DNA of 38,901 nucleotides from Myxococcales bacterium (GTDB taxonomy: Bacteria > Myxococcota_A > Polyangia > Polyangiales > Houyiibacteriaceae). This document shows, piece after piece, positions 23,509-34,426 of this stretch (the first letter of the stretch is position 1; each line of letters begins with the position of its first letter). Below the pieces are notes generated by a model. The model searched no databases, was not told where the DNA came from, and was given only the letters and a program-made list of their open reading frames with translations. The position numbers and the translations under genes are program-made. The stretch spans positions 1 to 38,901 of the forward strand of contig JAHBWH010000065.1 of assembly GCA_019637115.1 (NCBI GenBank), read 5' to 3'.

Positions 23509-26496
23509 ATGCGACGACTCCGCGCGACGATCGCCGTCCTTCCCCTCGTCGCTCTCGTCGCGTGTGAGTCGCCGCTGCCTGACGCGGAGTCGTATTACGA
23601 CCGGCGCATCGCCCCCACGTTGGCCGTCGGTTGCCAGATGACGACGTCGGGCTGTCACGTCGCGGACGAGCGGGGGTCGGCGCCGGGCAACCTCGACCTG
23701 TCGAGCTACGACTCCCTCCGTCGCCGCTACGACCTGCTCATCCCCTACGGCCCCTATTCACGCCCGCTCTTCCTCCTGAAGGCGAGCGCCCAAGAGACGA
23801 TCCACGTCGAGGTCCACGACCCGCCCGATCCGAGCCAGCCCGAGGTCCGGACGATCGCCATCGAGACCGACATCCGGCACGCCGGGGGCTTCGGCATGCG
23901 GCCGGGCTCGGGTGGCCTCGGGGAGATCCAGCGCTGGCTCGCCGAGGGCTTCGATCGGCATGGCGTGCCGCGCGAAGACACCCGCGAGAACTCGGGGGAG
24001 TGCTCCCCCGGGCCCGGCTTCGCGGCCGGCTTCTCGCGCGCCGAGGAGCCGAACGCCGCGCTCTTCGGAGCCTTCGTCGACGACGTCCAGCCCGTGCTCC
24101 GAGCCTCGTGCGCGGGCGGCGACTGTCACGGCAGCCCGCTCGCGGACTATCACCTCGCCTGCGGTGATACCGACGAGGAGCGCCGCTGGAACTACTGGAT
24201 CAGCACGCGTTTCCTCGGCGACCCCGTCGGTCGCTCCGAGCTGCTCCGCAAGCCGCTCGCCGTCGCGCGCGGCGGCAGCTTCCACACCGGCGGCGATACC
24301 TTCGCGAGCGACGACGACGCCGGCTATCGCGCGCTCGCGACCTGGGCCGACGAGGTCGTGCGCACGGATCCCTCGCTCGTCCGCGAGGGCGACCCGAGCG
24401 AGGGCTACCGCTTCTTCCTCAACCGCGTGCAGCCGGTCCTGGTCCGGAAGGGCTGCATGTCGCTCGCGTGCCACTCGCCGCTCTCGGTGGTCTTCCACCT
24501 TCGCGGCGGCTCGCAGGGGGCCTTCTCGCGCCTCTCGCGCGAGATCAACTACGCCGAGGCGCGCAAGTTCCTGGCGCTCGAGTCGGACGACCCCAACCAG
24601 AGCCGCCTCATCGGCAAGAACCTCCACGCCTTCGAGGTCGGCGAGGGTCACGGCATCCTCCACCGCGGCGGCTCGCTCTTCGAGGACTTCGCGTGGCCGG
24701 CGGACGCGCGCGTGTGCGAGGGTGTCGACGCCGACGCGGGCGACCTGAACGAGATCCCCGCGTATTGCGTGATGCGCCGCTGGCACGCCATCGAGCGCGC
24801 GGCGCGCGTGGCCTCGGGGGAGCTCTCCGCGGACGTCCGCGCGCTGGTCTGGGTGGACCGCCCGCTCGGCGTCGGCTCGTTCACGGACTTCGACACCTAC
24901 CGACCCGGCGCCGACCTCCGCTACGCCGAGGCCTCCCTGGCGAGCGGCGCGCTCGAGCTCACGGAGGAGCCGCGGAGCCTGCTCGCCCTCTGCGGGCTCG
25001 ACGCGGCCAGCGCGGACGTGCGCCGCCCCCGGCCGTCGTGGGATGGCCGGCGCTTCGCGTTCGCGGCGAGGAGCGCGGCCTCGCGCCCGCTCCGGCTCTA
25101 CGAGATCGAACCCGCCGCGGGCACCTGTCGGCCGCTGCCCGGGGCGGCGACCGAGGAGAGCCGCGACGGCGTCCTCGTGCACGACCTCGATCCGGCCTAC
25201 GCCCCGGACGGAACGATCGTCTTCGCGTCGACCCGTGGCCTCGCGCAGGGGCGGCCGACGCGCACCCGCGCGGCGCTCGAGCCCAACGCCGATCTCTACG
25301 TGCTCGATCCGGAGACCAGCGCCGTTCGGCAGCTCACCTTCATCCTCGACCAAGAGCTGGCGCCCGGCTTCCTCCCGAACGGGCAGGTCACCTACACCGG
25401 CGAGAAGCGCGAGCTCGACTTCCACACGCTCGCGCTTCGGCGCATCAACCTCGACGGCGGCGACTTCCACCCGCTCTACGCCTCGCGCCCCTCGCTCGGC
25501 TTCGGCCTCGCGCACGACGTCTCGACCTTGCCCAACGGCAACGGGGTCTTCCTCGCTTCGGAGTGGGGCGCCGTCGACGCGACCGGTTCGATCTTCACCT
25601 TCAACCGGAGCCTCGGGCCCGACCAGGAGGGGCGGCGCGAGCCTGGATACCTCTCGTCGCTCGCGCGGATCCTGCCGAGCGCCCTGCACGGCGGGCGCGG
25701 CCTCTACCGCTCGCCGCACCCCCTGCCGAGCGGCGAGGTCCTGCTCGCGTGCGCGCCCGACGCGACCCCAGACGCGCTGGCGGTCGACCTCGATCTCTGC
25801 GTGCTCACGCCCGAGACCGGCGCGCTCCGCACGGTGCTCACGGCGCCGGGTCGCGCGCTGGTCGATGGCATCGCGCTCTACGGTCGCCCGAACCGCGGCG
25901 TGCTCCGCTCGGACGGCAGCGGCATCGAGCGGCCCGTCGTCGAGGTCGGACCGACCGACGCCATCGTCCAGATCAACGACTACCCGATGATTCAATCCCT
26001 GATGTTCGAGAATACACGCGAGGGGCGGCCGATCGACTTTCGAATCGGCGGCTTCGAGATCCTCGCGCAGCAGCCGCCCCCGGTGGGCATGACGTCGCTC
26101 GAAGGGGCGAACGTCGTCGAGGACTCGCTCGGGCGCTTCTACTCGTCCTCCGAGCGGCTCGGCTGGGTGCCGCTCTTTGCCGATGGCTCGGTCACCGTGC
26201 GCCTGCCGGGGGGCATACCCATCTCCTTCCTGATGACGGATGCGCGGGGCGGCTTGCTCGAGATGGCGCCGGACGCGCCCTTCGTGGGGCCCGCCCGCCA
26301 GCGGGAGCACGAGCAGTACTACCCGGGCGAGCGGATCAAGCGCTCGATCCCGCGCCGCTTCTTCAACACCGCCTGTGGGGGTTGTCACGGCTCGGTGACG
26401 GGGCGTGAGCTGGACATCGCCGTCGATGTCGACATCGTGACGGGTGCCTCGAGGACGCTCGCGCGCGAGGCGGAACCTTACGATTTGATGCGCTGA
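23509..26496 (+). CDS. HzsA-related multihaem-type lipoprotein
   Basis: A 995-residue lipoprotein with lipobox LVAC (Cys19). The N-terminal third holds three cytochrome-like cysteine motifs with non-standard spacing: C42...C49-His50, C201-x4-C206-His207 and C316-x4-C321-His322. One standard CGGCH is near the C terminus (956-960). The middle (about 500-800) is a run of beta-propeller strands with TolB/PD40-type PSWDGRRFAF, DPAYAPDGTIVFAS and ELAPGFLPNGQVTYTGEKR. This architecture fits HzsA-related proteins, named for the hydrazine synthase alpha subunit but widespread in bacteria that do not make hydrazine. The function here is unknown; envelope electron transfer is likely. The ATG at 23509 is fixed by the signal peptide. 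Confidence 0.8.
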   Translation: MRRLRATIAVLPLVALVACESPLPDAESYYDRRIAPTLAVGCQMTTSGCHVADERGSAPGNLDLSSYDSLRRRYDLLIPYGPYSRPLFLLKASAQETIHVEVHDPPDPSQPEVRTIAIETDIRHAGGFGMRPGSGGLGEIQRWLAEGFDRHGVPREDTRENSGECSPGPGFAAGFSRAEEPNAALFGAFVDDVQPVLRASCAGGDCHGSPLADYHLACGDTDEERRWNYWISTRFLGDPVGRSELLRKPLAVARGGSFHTGGDTFASDDDAGYRALATWADEVVRTDPSLVREGDPSEGYRFFLNRVQPVLVRKGCMSLACHSPLSVVFHLRGGSQGAFSRLSREINYAEARKFLALESDDPNQSRLIGKNLHAFEVGEGHGILHRGGSLFEDFAWPADARVCEGVDADAGDLNEIPAYCVMRRWHAIERAARVASGELSADVRALVWVDRPLGVGSFTDFDTYRPGADLRYAEASLASGALELTEEPRSLLALCGLDAASADVRRPRPSWDGRRFAFAARSAASRPLRLYEIEPAAGTCRPLPGAATEESRDGVLVHDLDPAYAPDGTIVFASTRGLAQGRPTRTRAALEPNADLYVLDPETSAVRQLTFILDQELAPGFLPNGQVTYTGEKRELDFHTLALRRINLDGGDFHPLYASRPSLGFGLAHDVSTLPNGNGVFLASEWGAVDATGSIFTFNRSLGPDQEGRREPGYLSSLARILPSALHGGRGLYRSPHPLPSGEVLLACAPDATPDALAVDLDLCVLTPETGALRTVLTAPGRALVDGIALYGRPNRGVLRSDGSGIERPVVEVGPTDAIVQINDYPMIQSLMFENTREGRPIDFRIGGFEILAQQPPPVGMTSLEGANVVEDSLGRFYSSSERLGWVPLFADGSVTVRLPGGIPISFLMTDARGGLLEMAPDAPFVGPARQREHEQYYPGERIKRSIPRRFFNTACGGCHGSVTGRELDIAVDVDIVTGASRTLAREAEPYDLMR

Positions 26497-26589
26497 CCCG
26501 TGCAGCGTGTGGGCGCGCACACGACGTCGTGGTCTCCGCGAGATTTCGCGAGTCCGCGCGGCAGGAAGCGTCCGAGAAGGGCACCAGAC

Positions 26590-26603
26590 ATGATCGAGAT
26601 CAT
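26590..26603. promoter_or_regulatory. candidate FNR-family operator
   Basis: aTGATcgagATCAt is an exact TGAT-N4-ATCA palindrome centred about 52 bp upstream of the tryptophanase start. It shares TGATCnAGATCA with the site at 7465. The downstream operon encodes a Crp/Fnr protein, so autoregulation is plausible. Confidence 0.6.
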
Positions 26604-26648
26604 CGCGGAAGACGTCACCCCGGGGCAGCGTGCGAGGAGGACCAGAGG

Positions 26649-26652
<4 letters not shown>
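26590..26652 (+). CDS. possible 20-codon upstream reading frame
   Basis: An ATG reading frame of 20 codons begins inside the operator and ends with TGA overlapping the tryptophanase start (ATGA). A purine-rich stretch (gagaaggg) lies about 8 bases upstream. E. coli tnaA is preceded by the tryptophan-sensing leader TnaC, but this peptide has no tryptophan, so a TnaC-like mechanism is not supported. If the operator activates from -41.5, transcription would start inside this frame and it would not be translated. It may be chance. Confidence 0.3.
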
Positions 26653-28036
<1,384 letters not shown>

Positions 28037-28040
<4 letters not shown>

Positions 28041-28756
28041 GAGAGAGCGCTACGCACCTTCGCCTCGTCATGGAGATGACGCAGGCGCCCGATCGGCCGG
28101 CCTATCCCGCGGCCTGCCCCGACTGCCCCGGCGCGCGTCTGGCGGTGCTCGAGCCGCTGGTCGGCGCGACCAAGGAGGCGTGCGCGTTCTCGACCGTGCA
28201 CCTCGCCTCGCGCCTGCCGATCCCGCCGAGCTGGGCGAGCTTCGGCATCGCGCTGATCCGGCGCGGCGTGCTCATCCGGCAGCGCGTGGACGACGACGGC
28301 CACGCCACCGCGATCGACGCCGCAGGCCCCGGCTGCCTCGTGCCGCTCGACGAGCTCGAGGGCCACGGCTACGCGATCGGCGACACCATCGTGTGCATGT
28401 GCCCGCGCAGCCGCCTCGACGAGGCGCTCTCGGGCGCGTCGGTCGCGCAGGATCTCCTGGACCTGCACCGCTCCGCCATCCGCCGCGTCGAGCGCCTCGC
28501 CGAGGCGCGCGGGGCCTCATCGGGCGTGCGCAAGGTCGCGCGCTGCCTCGTCGTGCTCGCCGAGACCCTCTCACCGCCCCGCGTCCGAGACGACCTCCCG
28601 CTGGGCTTCCAGCAGCGCGACCTCGCCGCGCTCATCGGCATGCGCCACGAGAGCGTCTGCCGCGCCCTCGGCGTCCTGGAGCGAGACGGCTGCGTCACCC
28701 GCGGAGGAAACGGATCAATCGACGCGTTGGTGGTGGAGTCCTTGCGGGCAGTCTAA
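28037..28756 (+). CDS. Crp/Fnr family transcription regulator
   Basis: A 239-residue protein with an N-terminal cyclic-nucleotide-type sensor domain and a C-terminal winged helix (LGFQQRDLAALIGMRHESVCRALGVL). The recognition helix has Glu205, Cys208 and Arg209 in the places of FNR Glu209, Ser212 and Arg213, so it should read TGA..TCA half-sites. Cysteines at 27, 30, 49, 100, 120 and 122 include a CxxC near the N terminus (CPDC) and a Cys near FNR's Cys122, so an oxygen- or NO-sensitive iron-sulfur cluster is possible, though the spacing differs from E. coli FNR. It is translationally coupled to tryptophanase. Matching operators are at 7465, 7581 and 26590. Confidence 0.88.
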
Positions 28757-29185
28757 AGGGAAAAAGAAGTCCCCTGCCCGTGCCCGTGCCCCTGCCCCTG
28801 CCCACCAATAAACACCAGAACCACGAACCGATTGAACCCCGCTGCGGCCCTCAGACCCGGCGGCACACCCGCCAGCCCACAAACCCGGCACCCAGCCCAC
28901 AGACCTGGCACCCAGCCATCGGACCCGGCCTCGGCTCGGCCACCGGACCCAGCCCTCGGACCCCGGCACCCGGCCATCGGACCCGGCCATCGGACCCGGC
29001 CACCGGACCCGGCCACCGGACCCGGCCACCGGACCCGGCCATCGAACCCGGCCATCGAACCCGGCCATCGAACCCGGGCATCGAACCCGGCCCCGGCCAT
29101 CGGACCCGGCCATCGGACCCGACCCGGCCATCGGACCCAAACATCGAACGCCGACTCGGACCTGGAAGCGCGAGCCCCGTCGCGC
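28757..29185. other. repeat-filled intergenic region
   Basis: This 429-bp region between the regulator and the CMD gene holds five TGCCCN hexamers (about 28774-28803), degenerate repeats and then a 13-bp tandem array. Long frames across it, such as a minus-strand one rich in Gly-Arg-Val-Arg-Trp-Pro, are by-products of the repeats. Confidence 0.75.
28972..29138. repeat. 13-bp tandem repeat array
   Basis: Twelve copies of ggccatcggaccc or close variants (ccaccgg, ccatcgaa) are arranged head to tail, interrupted only by two short partial units (ggcccc and gaccc). Degenerate units extend left to about 28860. The period is not a multiple of three. The units abut without spacers. Confidence 0.92.
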
Positions 29186-29512
29186 CTACTTCTCGCCCTT
29201 CTTCACCGTCGTCTCGAGCACCCAGCTCCGGCTCGCCATCGCCGCCGGGAAACCGAGCGTCGGGATCGCGAGCAGCGTCACCTGCTCCAGCGCCTCGGGC
29301 TCCACGCCGGCCGCGAGCGCCTTGCGCGCGTGCGCGTGCGCGCCGCCTTCGAGCCGCGCACCGATCGACAGCGCGAGCTTCACGAGCGCGACCTCACGCT
29401 CCGTGAGCGGACCGGTTCGGACCGCCTGGCCGAGCGCCTCGTAGGCCTTCGCCACCTCCGGGTGAGCGGCCACGAAGTCGCGGAAGAACTTGGGGGGCGT
29501 CGTCTCGCTCAT
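29186..29512 (-). CDS. carboxymuconolactone decarboxylase family protein
   Basis: A 108-residue helical protein of the AhpD/CMD superfamily. The core LTEREVALVKLALSIGARLEGGAHAHARKALAAGV matches the family, but the CxxC of peroxidase-active AhpD is absent (GGAHAHA), as in the decarboxylase-type and many unassigned members. It is therefore unlikely to be an alkylhydroperoxidase; the substrate is unknown. It is divergent from the SNF2 gene across about 200 bp in which I saw no clear promoter. Confidence 0.85.
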   Translation of the reverse strand: MSETTPPKFFRDFVAAHPEVAKAYEALGQAVRTGPLTEREVALVKLALSIGARLEGGAHAHARKALAAGVEPEALEQVTLLAIPTLGFPAAMASRSWVLETTVKKGEK

Positions 29513-29708
29513 GCGTCTCCACTACCCCAGCGCGCCGACGCCGTCGAGCGTCTCGATCAATCCGGACGGCGCTCGTCAACCGGGCTGCCTCCACCCTTCA
29601 TCCGCGTTCGCGCGCTCACGCGACCCCATGCCCCGTGGTCGTCCTCGACTTCGACGCTCATGCGCCGTTCACGGTCGACATCGAGCCGCGCCGTAGTACC
29701 CCTCCGAG

Positions 29709-32700
29709 ATGCTGCACCTCGAGAGCCTCTCGGCCGACCAACGCCACGTCGTCGACGCGCTGGCGGTGGTCTGCGCGCCCGTCAGCCGGTCCGACGTCGC
29801 GCGGATCCTGCGGGAGCGCGGTGTCGGTCAGGGGACCGGCAGCGGCAAGCCGGGAGAGGGCGCGCGGCTCACATCGAAGGTCGTGAGCGCCCTCGTCGAC
29901 GATCTCGACGTGGACGGGCCGGACGGCTGCACGGTGGCGCCCGAGGTCCGCGCGCGAGCGCTCGCCGAGCTCGTGGAGCGCGGCGAGTACGATGCGTGGG
30001 TCGAGGCCGTCCAATGCGCGATGCCGCGAGGACGCGCGGGGGAGTGGCGCGAGAAGGTGTGCCTGCTGCAGGCGAACCTGCTCCGTGGCGAGATCGACCC
30101 AGTCGTGGCGTTCGTTCGCAACGACGCGCGAGGCTTGGATGCCTTGGCGGCGGCCATTCCGGAGGCGTGGCGGCTCGCGCCATTGATGCCAGGCCCCTCG
30201 GGGGCGCTCGTGATCCGCGTCGAGCTCGACCGCGCGCTCGAGTCGTGGAGCGAGATGGGCGAGCTGGTCGAGCTGGCGCGCGCCTACGCCGCTGACGATC
30301 GGCTCCTTGCGCTCTCGCTCGCCGCCGTCGAGTGCGCGCGTGGAGAGCTCGAGCTCGCAGAAGCGCTCGTTCAGCCCCATCGAGAGGTCGCGAGCATCGC
30401 CGACCCCGTGACGGGTCTGCTGCGGCTGGCTCGGGGCGACGTCGATGGCGCGGTCGAGGCGTTCGACCGCGGGGCGCTCGCGCTGCGCAAGGCCACGCGC
30501 AGTCGGCGGGTCGTGCCGCTCGACGAGCCCTACGACGCCCTCCATGCGCTCGCCCTGGCCCGCCGTGGGGACGTTGACTTGAACCGAGCGACGCAAGCTC
30601 CGACGCTCGTCGCCGAGCTCGAGAAGTATGTCAGCGGAACGCAGCAGAAGCGGCGGCTGTGGTGGAACGGGAAGTCACCGTGGGAAGCCCTCGCCCTCTG
30701 CCTAGCGCACACGTTCTCGGGGAACGAGGCCGAGGCGGCGAAGCTCGCGAACGATCTCCGCGAGCAGGCGAAGCGGGTGGGGTTCGCGCTCATCGCAGAG
30801 GTCTGCGCGGACGTCGTGGGGCGCGCTCGCGGGAGGGCGCCGACGTCGTCGTGGGTTCGAGCGATGGAGCCACCCGCCGCTTGGCGCCGCAAGCTCGACC
30901 AGCTGACCGAGCTCGTCGACGGGCCGGCTGCCGCGGACCCCTCCTCGGAGGCGCCCATGGAGCGGCTCGTCTTCGCGGTCGAGGGCCGGAATGGCCACCC
31001 GTCCGTCGAGGCGCGGCTCCAGTCGCGCCGGACCGGGACGTGGTCGAAGGGGCGCAAGGTGGCGACGCAGCGCCTCGTGGAGGACCCGCCCGTCACGCTC
31101 TCACCCGAGGACCAGCAGGTCGTGCGGCACGTCCACGTCGAGACACGGTACGACTATCGAGGTTACCCCGAGACGATCGCCTACTTCGACGATGGGGTGA
31201 TCCATGCGCTGACGAAGCACCCCCGCGTCGTCCGCGCCGATGATGGCAGCCCGCTCACCCTGCGGCTTCGCCGACCGATGCTCGAGGTCACCCGGGACGA
31301 CGCGGGGATGCTGCTCCGGCTCGTGCCGAGCGCGCCCAAGATCGAGGACCTCGGCGCCACGATGGAGGTCGTGCGCTTCGACGAGGCCGCGTCGAAGGTG
31401 GCGTCCATCGTCGAGACGGGGCTTCAGGTCCCTCCCGAGGGCGTCGAGGCGCTCGGCGCCATCCTCGGGAGGCTGACTGCCAAGGTGCCGCTGGTCTCGG
31501 ACCCGCAGGTCGCCCTCGAGGGGGTCGAGGCGCAGGCGGTCGACGTGGTGTTGCGGGCCCGGCTTCGGCGCGAGGCGCAGACGTCGTTGTCCTACGCGAT
31601 CGTCGTCACGCCCCTCGGCGAGGGCGGCCCGGCGTACGAGCCTGGGCGCGGGCCCGCGCAGATCACCGCCGACGGCGCGACCTTTCGGCGGGACCTCTCG
31701 GCCGAGCGAGCGTCGTTCGACGCTTGGCGCGACGCGCTCGAGCAGAGCGGGGTCCCGGCCGCGGAGGCTGGGCTGGCCGAGGGCGCCGAGGCGGCGCTCG
31801 CGTTGCTGGATGCCTGCCGCGCCCACGACGTCGTCCTGGAGTGGCCGGAGGGCGAGCCGTTGCGCCTGCAGCGCGTCGAAGCGCGTCATCTGCGCTTCGG
31901 GCTCGCGGGCGCCGCCGAGTGGCTTCGGCTCGAGGGCGGGGCGAAGCTCGACGACGGGTTGGTGCTCGACATGCGGGCGCTGCTCTCGTCGGAGTGCGCG
32001 CGTGACGGCTACGTCGTGCTCGACGACGGCGCGATCGCGGTCCTCGAGCGTGGCTTGCGACGCTCGCTCGCGTCACTCGCGGCCTTCGCGGACGCGGACG
32101 GTGACGGCGTGCACCGCAGCGTCCTGCTCACGCTCGAGGAGCTCGGCCTCGAGCCGAAGCTCGATCGGAGCGTCAAGCGCACGCTGGCCGAGGTGCAGCG
32201 AGCGCTCCACGACCCTGTCGTCGTCCCCGTGGCCCTCGACGCCGAGCTACGCGGGTACCAGCGCGAAGGCTTCGAGTGGCTCGTCCGTCGTGCGCGCCTC
32301 GGCGTCGGCGCTTGCCTCGCGGACGACATGGGGCTCGGCAAGACCGTTCAGGCGTTGGCGCTCCTGCTCGAGCGGGCCGCCGACGGACCAGCCCTCGTCG
32401 TCGCGCCGACGAGCGTGGTCCAGGGTTGGGTCGAACAGGCGGTGCGTTTCGCGCCTTCGCTGCGGCTCCGCGTGCTCGAGGCCGCCACCGCGCGAGAAGA
32501 GCGCGACGCCATCCTGCGCGACGCGGCCGCCTTCGACGTAGTGGTGACGACCTGGGGGTTGCTGGCGCGAGAGCACGGGCGGCAGCCCGAACGGCCGGCC
32601 GAAGGCGCGAAGCGACGTGGCGTCGAGGCGAGGGAGCCGGACATGCTCACGGGCGTGGAGTGGAGCACGGTCGTGCTCGACGAGGCCCAGGCCATGAAGA

Positions 32701-33674
32701 ACGCGCAGACTCGACGCGCGAAGGCGGCCATGGCGCTCCGCGCCCGCGCGCGCTTCGCCCTCTCGGGGACACCGGTCGAGAACCGCGTCGACGAGCTCTG
32801 GAGCCTCTTCGGGTTCCTGCAGCCAGGGCTGCTCGGGACCGAGCAGCGCTTCCGCGCGACGTTCGCCGAGCCCATCGCAAAGGGCGACGAGGCCGCGCGC
32901 GAAGCCCTGCGCGCGCGGGTCGCGCCCTTCCTCCTGCGCCGCATGAAGCGCGACGTGCTCCGCGAGCTCCCGCCGCGCACCGAGATCCGCTTGGACGTGC
33001 GACCGAGCAAAGAACAGGCGGCGCTCATCGAGGCCACGCGACGGGAGGGCCTCGAGCGCGTCGAGCAGGCTGGTCCCCGGCGCGCTCGGGTCGAGGTCCT
33101 CGCGGCGCTCACCAAGCTGCGGCTCGCGTGCTGTCACCCGCGGCTGGTCGTCGACGAGCGCGAGATCGACAGCGCCAAGACGCAGGTCTTCCTCGAGCTC
33201 GTCGACGAGCTGCGGGCTGCAGGCCACCGCGCGCTCGTCTTCAGCCAGTTCGTCCGCCACCTCGCCTTGGTGCGCGAGGAGCTCGACGCGCGCGGCGTCT
33301 CCTACCAATACCTCGACGGAGCGACCTCGGTGCGCGACCGGCGCGCGGCCATCGACGCCTTCCAAGGGGGCGCAGGCGACCTCTTCCTCATCAGCCTGAA
33401 AGCCGGCGGGACCGGCCTGAACCTCACGGCCGCCGACTACGTCGTCCATCTCGACCCGTGGTGGAACCCGGCCGTCGAGGACCAGGCGACCGATCGCGCG
33501 CATCGCATCGGGCAAACGCGGCCCGTCACGGTGTATCGCCTCGTGCTCGAGGGCAGCGTCGAGCAGCGGATCCTCGCTCTGCACGAGCAGAAGCGCGAGC
33601 TCGCGGACGCCATCCTCGCGGGGGAAGGCGCGGCGCTCGACTTCGACATGCTGCGGTCGTTGCTCGTGGGGTAG
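29709..33674 (+). CDS. SNF2-family helicase with long N-terminal region
   Basis: A 1321-residue protein. Residues 1 to about 830 are a helical, partly TPR-like region followed by strand-rich sequence with no motif I can name. From about 835 comes a SNF2 ATPase: Walker A in DDMGLGKTVQ (about 873-882), DEAQ (about 990), SGTPVENR, then helicase C with SLKAGGTGLNLT and the arginine-finger motif QATDRAHRIGQ (about 1260). Bacterial SNF2 proteins remodel protein-DNA complexes and occur in housekeeping and phage-defence settings. It is intact and uninterrupted. A 42-bp stretch (33279-33320) recurs exactly at the end of the window. Confidence 0.93.
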   Translation: MLHLESLSADQRHVVDALAVVCAPVSRSDVARILRERGVGQGTGSGKPGEGARLTSKVVSALVDDLDVDGPDGCTVAPEVRARALAELVERGEYDAWVEAVQCAMPRGRAGEWREKVCLLQANLLRGEIDPVVAFVRNDARGLDALAAAIPEAWRLAPLMPGPSGALVIRVELDRALESWSEMGELVELARAYAADDRLLALSLAAVECARGELELAEALVQPHREVASIADPVTGLLRLARGDVDGAVEAFDRGALALRKATRSRRVVPLDEPYDALHALALARRGDVDLNRATQAPTLVAELEKYVSGTQQKRRLWWNGKSPWEALALCLAHTFSGNEAEAAKLANDLREQAKRVGFALIAEVCADVVGRARGRAPTSSWVRAMEPPAAWRRKLDQLTELVDGPAAADPSSEAPMERLVFAVEGRNGHPSVEARLQSRRTGTWSKGRKVATQRLVEDPPVTLSPEDQQVVRHVHVETRYDYRGYPETIAYFDDGVIHALTKHPRVVRADDGSPLTLRLRRPMLEVTRDDAGMLLRLVPSAPKIEDLGATMEVVRFDEAASKVASIVETGLQVPPEGVEALGAILGRLTAKVPLVSDPQVALEGVEAQAVDVVLRARLRREAQTSLSYAIVVTPLGEGGPAYEPGRGPAQITADGATFRRDLSAERASFDAWRDALEQSGVPAAEAGLAEGAEAALALLDACRAHDVVLEWPEGEPLRLQRVEARHLRFGLAGAAEWLRLEGGAKLDDGLVLDMRALLSSECARDGYVVLDDGAIAVLERGLRRSLASLAAFADADGDGVHRSVLLTLEELGLEPKLDRSVKRTLAEVQRALHDPVVVPVALDAELRGYQREGFEWLVRRARLGVGACLADDMGLGKTVQALALLLERAADGPALVVAPTSVVQGWVEQAVRFAPSLRLRVLEAATAREERDAILRDAAAFDVVVTTWGLLAREHGRQPERPAEGAKRRGVEAREPDMLTGVEWSTVVLDEAQAMKNAQTRRAKAAMALRARARFALSGTPVENRVDELWSLFGFLQPGLLGTEQRFRATFAEPIAKGDEAAREALRARVAPFLLRRMKRDVLRELPPRTEIRLDVRPSKEQAALIEATRREGLERVEQAGPRRARVEVLAALTKLRLACCHPRLVVDEREIDSAKTQVFLELVDELRAAGHRALVFSQFVRHLALVREELDARGVSYQYLDGATSVRDRRAAIDAFQGGAGDLFLISLKAGGTGLNLTAADYVVHLDPWWNPAVEDQATDRAHRIGQTRPVTVYRLVLEGSVEQRILALHEQKRELADAILAGEGAALDFDMLRSLLVG

Positions 33675-33859
33675 CGCGCCGGCTGACGATCCTCTCCGCG
33701 ATCGGGGGCTGCGCCTATGGGTCCTGGCGATTCAGTCGGCACGGCGCCGAGGTCGACGCGATCTCTTCGGAGCCCGCGAGATCCTCGACGTGGCTCGCGA
33801 GGTCACCGGCGAACATGACGGCGACGCCGTGCTCCGAGCGAACGGGGAGCGAAGTCTCG

Positions 33860-34126
33860 GTGAAGCGAATCATGACGCGCTTGGACTCTCTCGCGCCGCA
33901 GCTGGCGCTGGCCGAAGCGGAGGCGAGCGCGGGGTTGCTCGAGTGCGGGACGGTCCGCGCCGGCGACTGCGAGTACCTCTGGCGACGGTTCGCCCCTCTC
34001 GTACCGACGAACCCTGACGAGCTCAGCCTCGGCGACCGCCTACGACGCCAAGCGGGCGCGTGCTGCGGGCTGCTCCTATGGCGTCGCGCGCTCGGCTCCG
34101 CGCGCTTCTGGGCATCGCGAGCCTAG
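33860..34126 (+). CDS. small unknown protein, possibly truncated by an amber stop
   Basis: An 88-residue frame (GTG at 33860, or ATG at 33872) with a strong third-position G/C bias over 33901-33960 (19 of 20), so it is probably coding. It contains Leu/Ala/Glu helices and three cysteines. It ends at TAG (34124-34126), but the same frame continues open to 34372 with Ala/Glu-rich helical sequence (LAARAEVDAASPALSAAEAHL). This may be one gene split by a nonsense mutation or two small genes. I do not recognise it. Confidence 0.45.
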   Translation: MKRIMTRLDSLAPQLALAEAEASAGLLECGTVRAGDCEYLWRRFAPLVPTNPDELSLGDRLRRQAGACCGLLLWRRALGSARFWASRA

Positions 34127-34426
34127 GTCGCCGAGGTGCTCGCTGCCCGCGCCGAGGTAGACGCCGCGAGTCCCGCGCTGTCCGCCGCCGAGGCCCACCT
34201 GGTCGACGCGCTGGAATCGCAGGCAGAAGCGGCACGAACGACCCGCGCAGCCCATCGGACCGCGTATCACGCGTGCGCGACGCTGGAGCTTCGTGAGGAG
34301 CGTCGCGGCGGCTGCGGTGCGGCGCCATCCGAGGGTGCGGGGGCCGAGGCCGAGCGCGCTGGGCCCCAGTAACTCGGGACAGAATATGTCCGACGGCGCT
34401 CGACGGCTGACACCCTCGTCGCCACA

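Noticed and set aside
23509-26496. Hydrazine synthase
   Set aside because: HzsA-related proteins are common outside anammox bacteria, and no other hydrazine or anammox gene is present.
28972-29138. Possible CRISPR or protein repeat from 13-bp units
   Set aside because: There are no spacers, the period is not a multiple of three and all frames are simply periodic. The array is a plain tandem repeat.
28715-29140. Minus-strand frame rich in Gly-Arg-Val-Arg-Trp-Pro
   Set aside because: It is produced by the tandem repeat and has no homology-like core or ribosome site.
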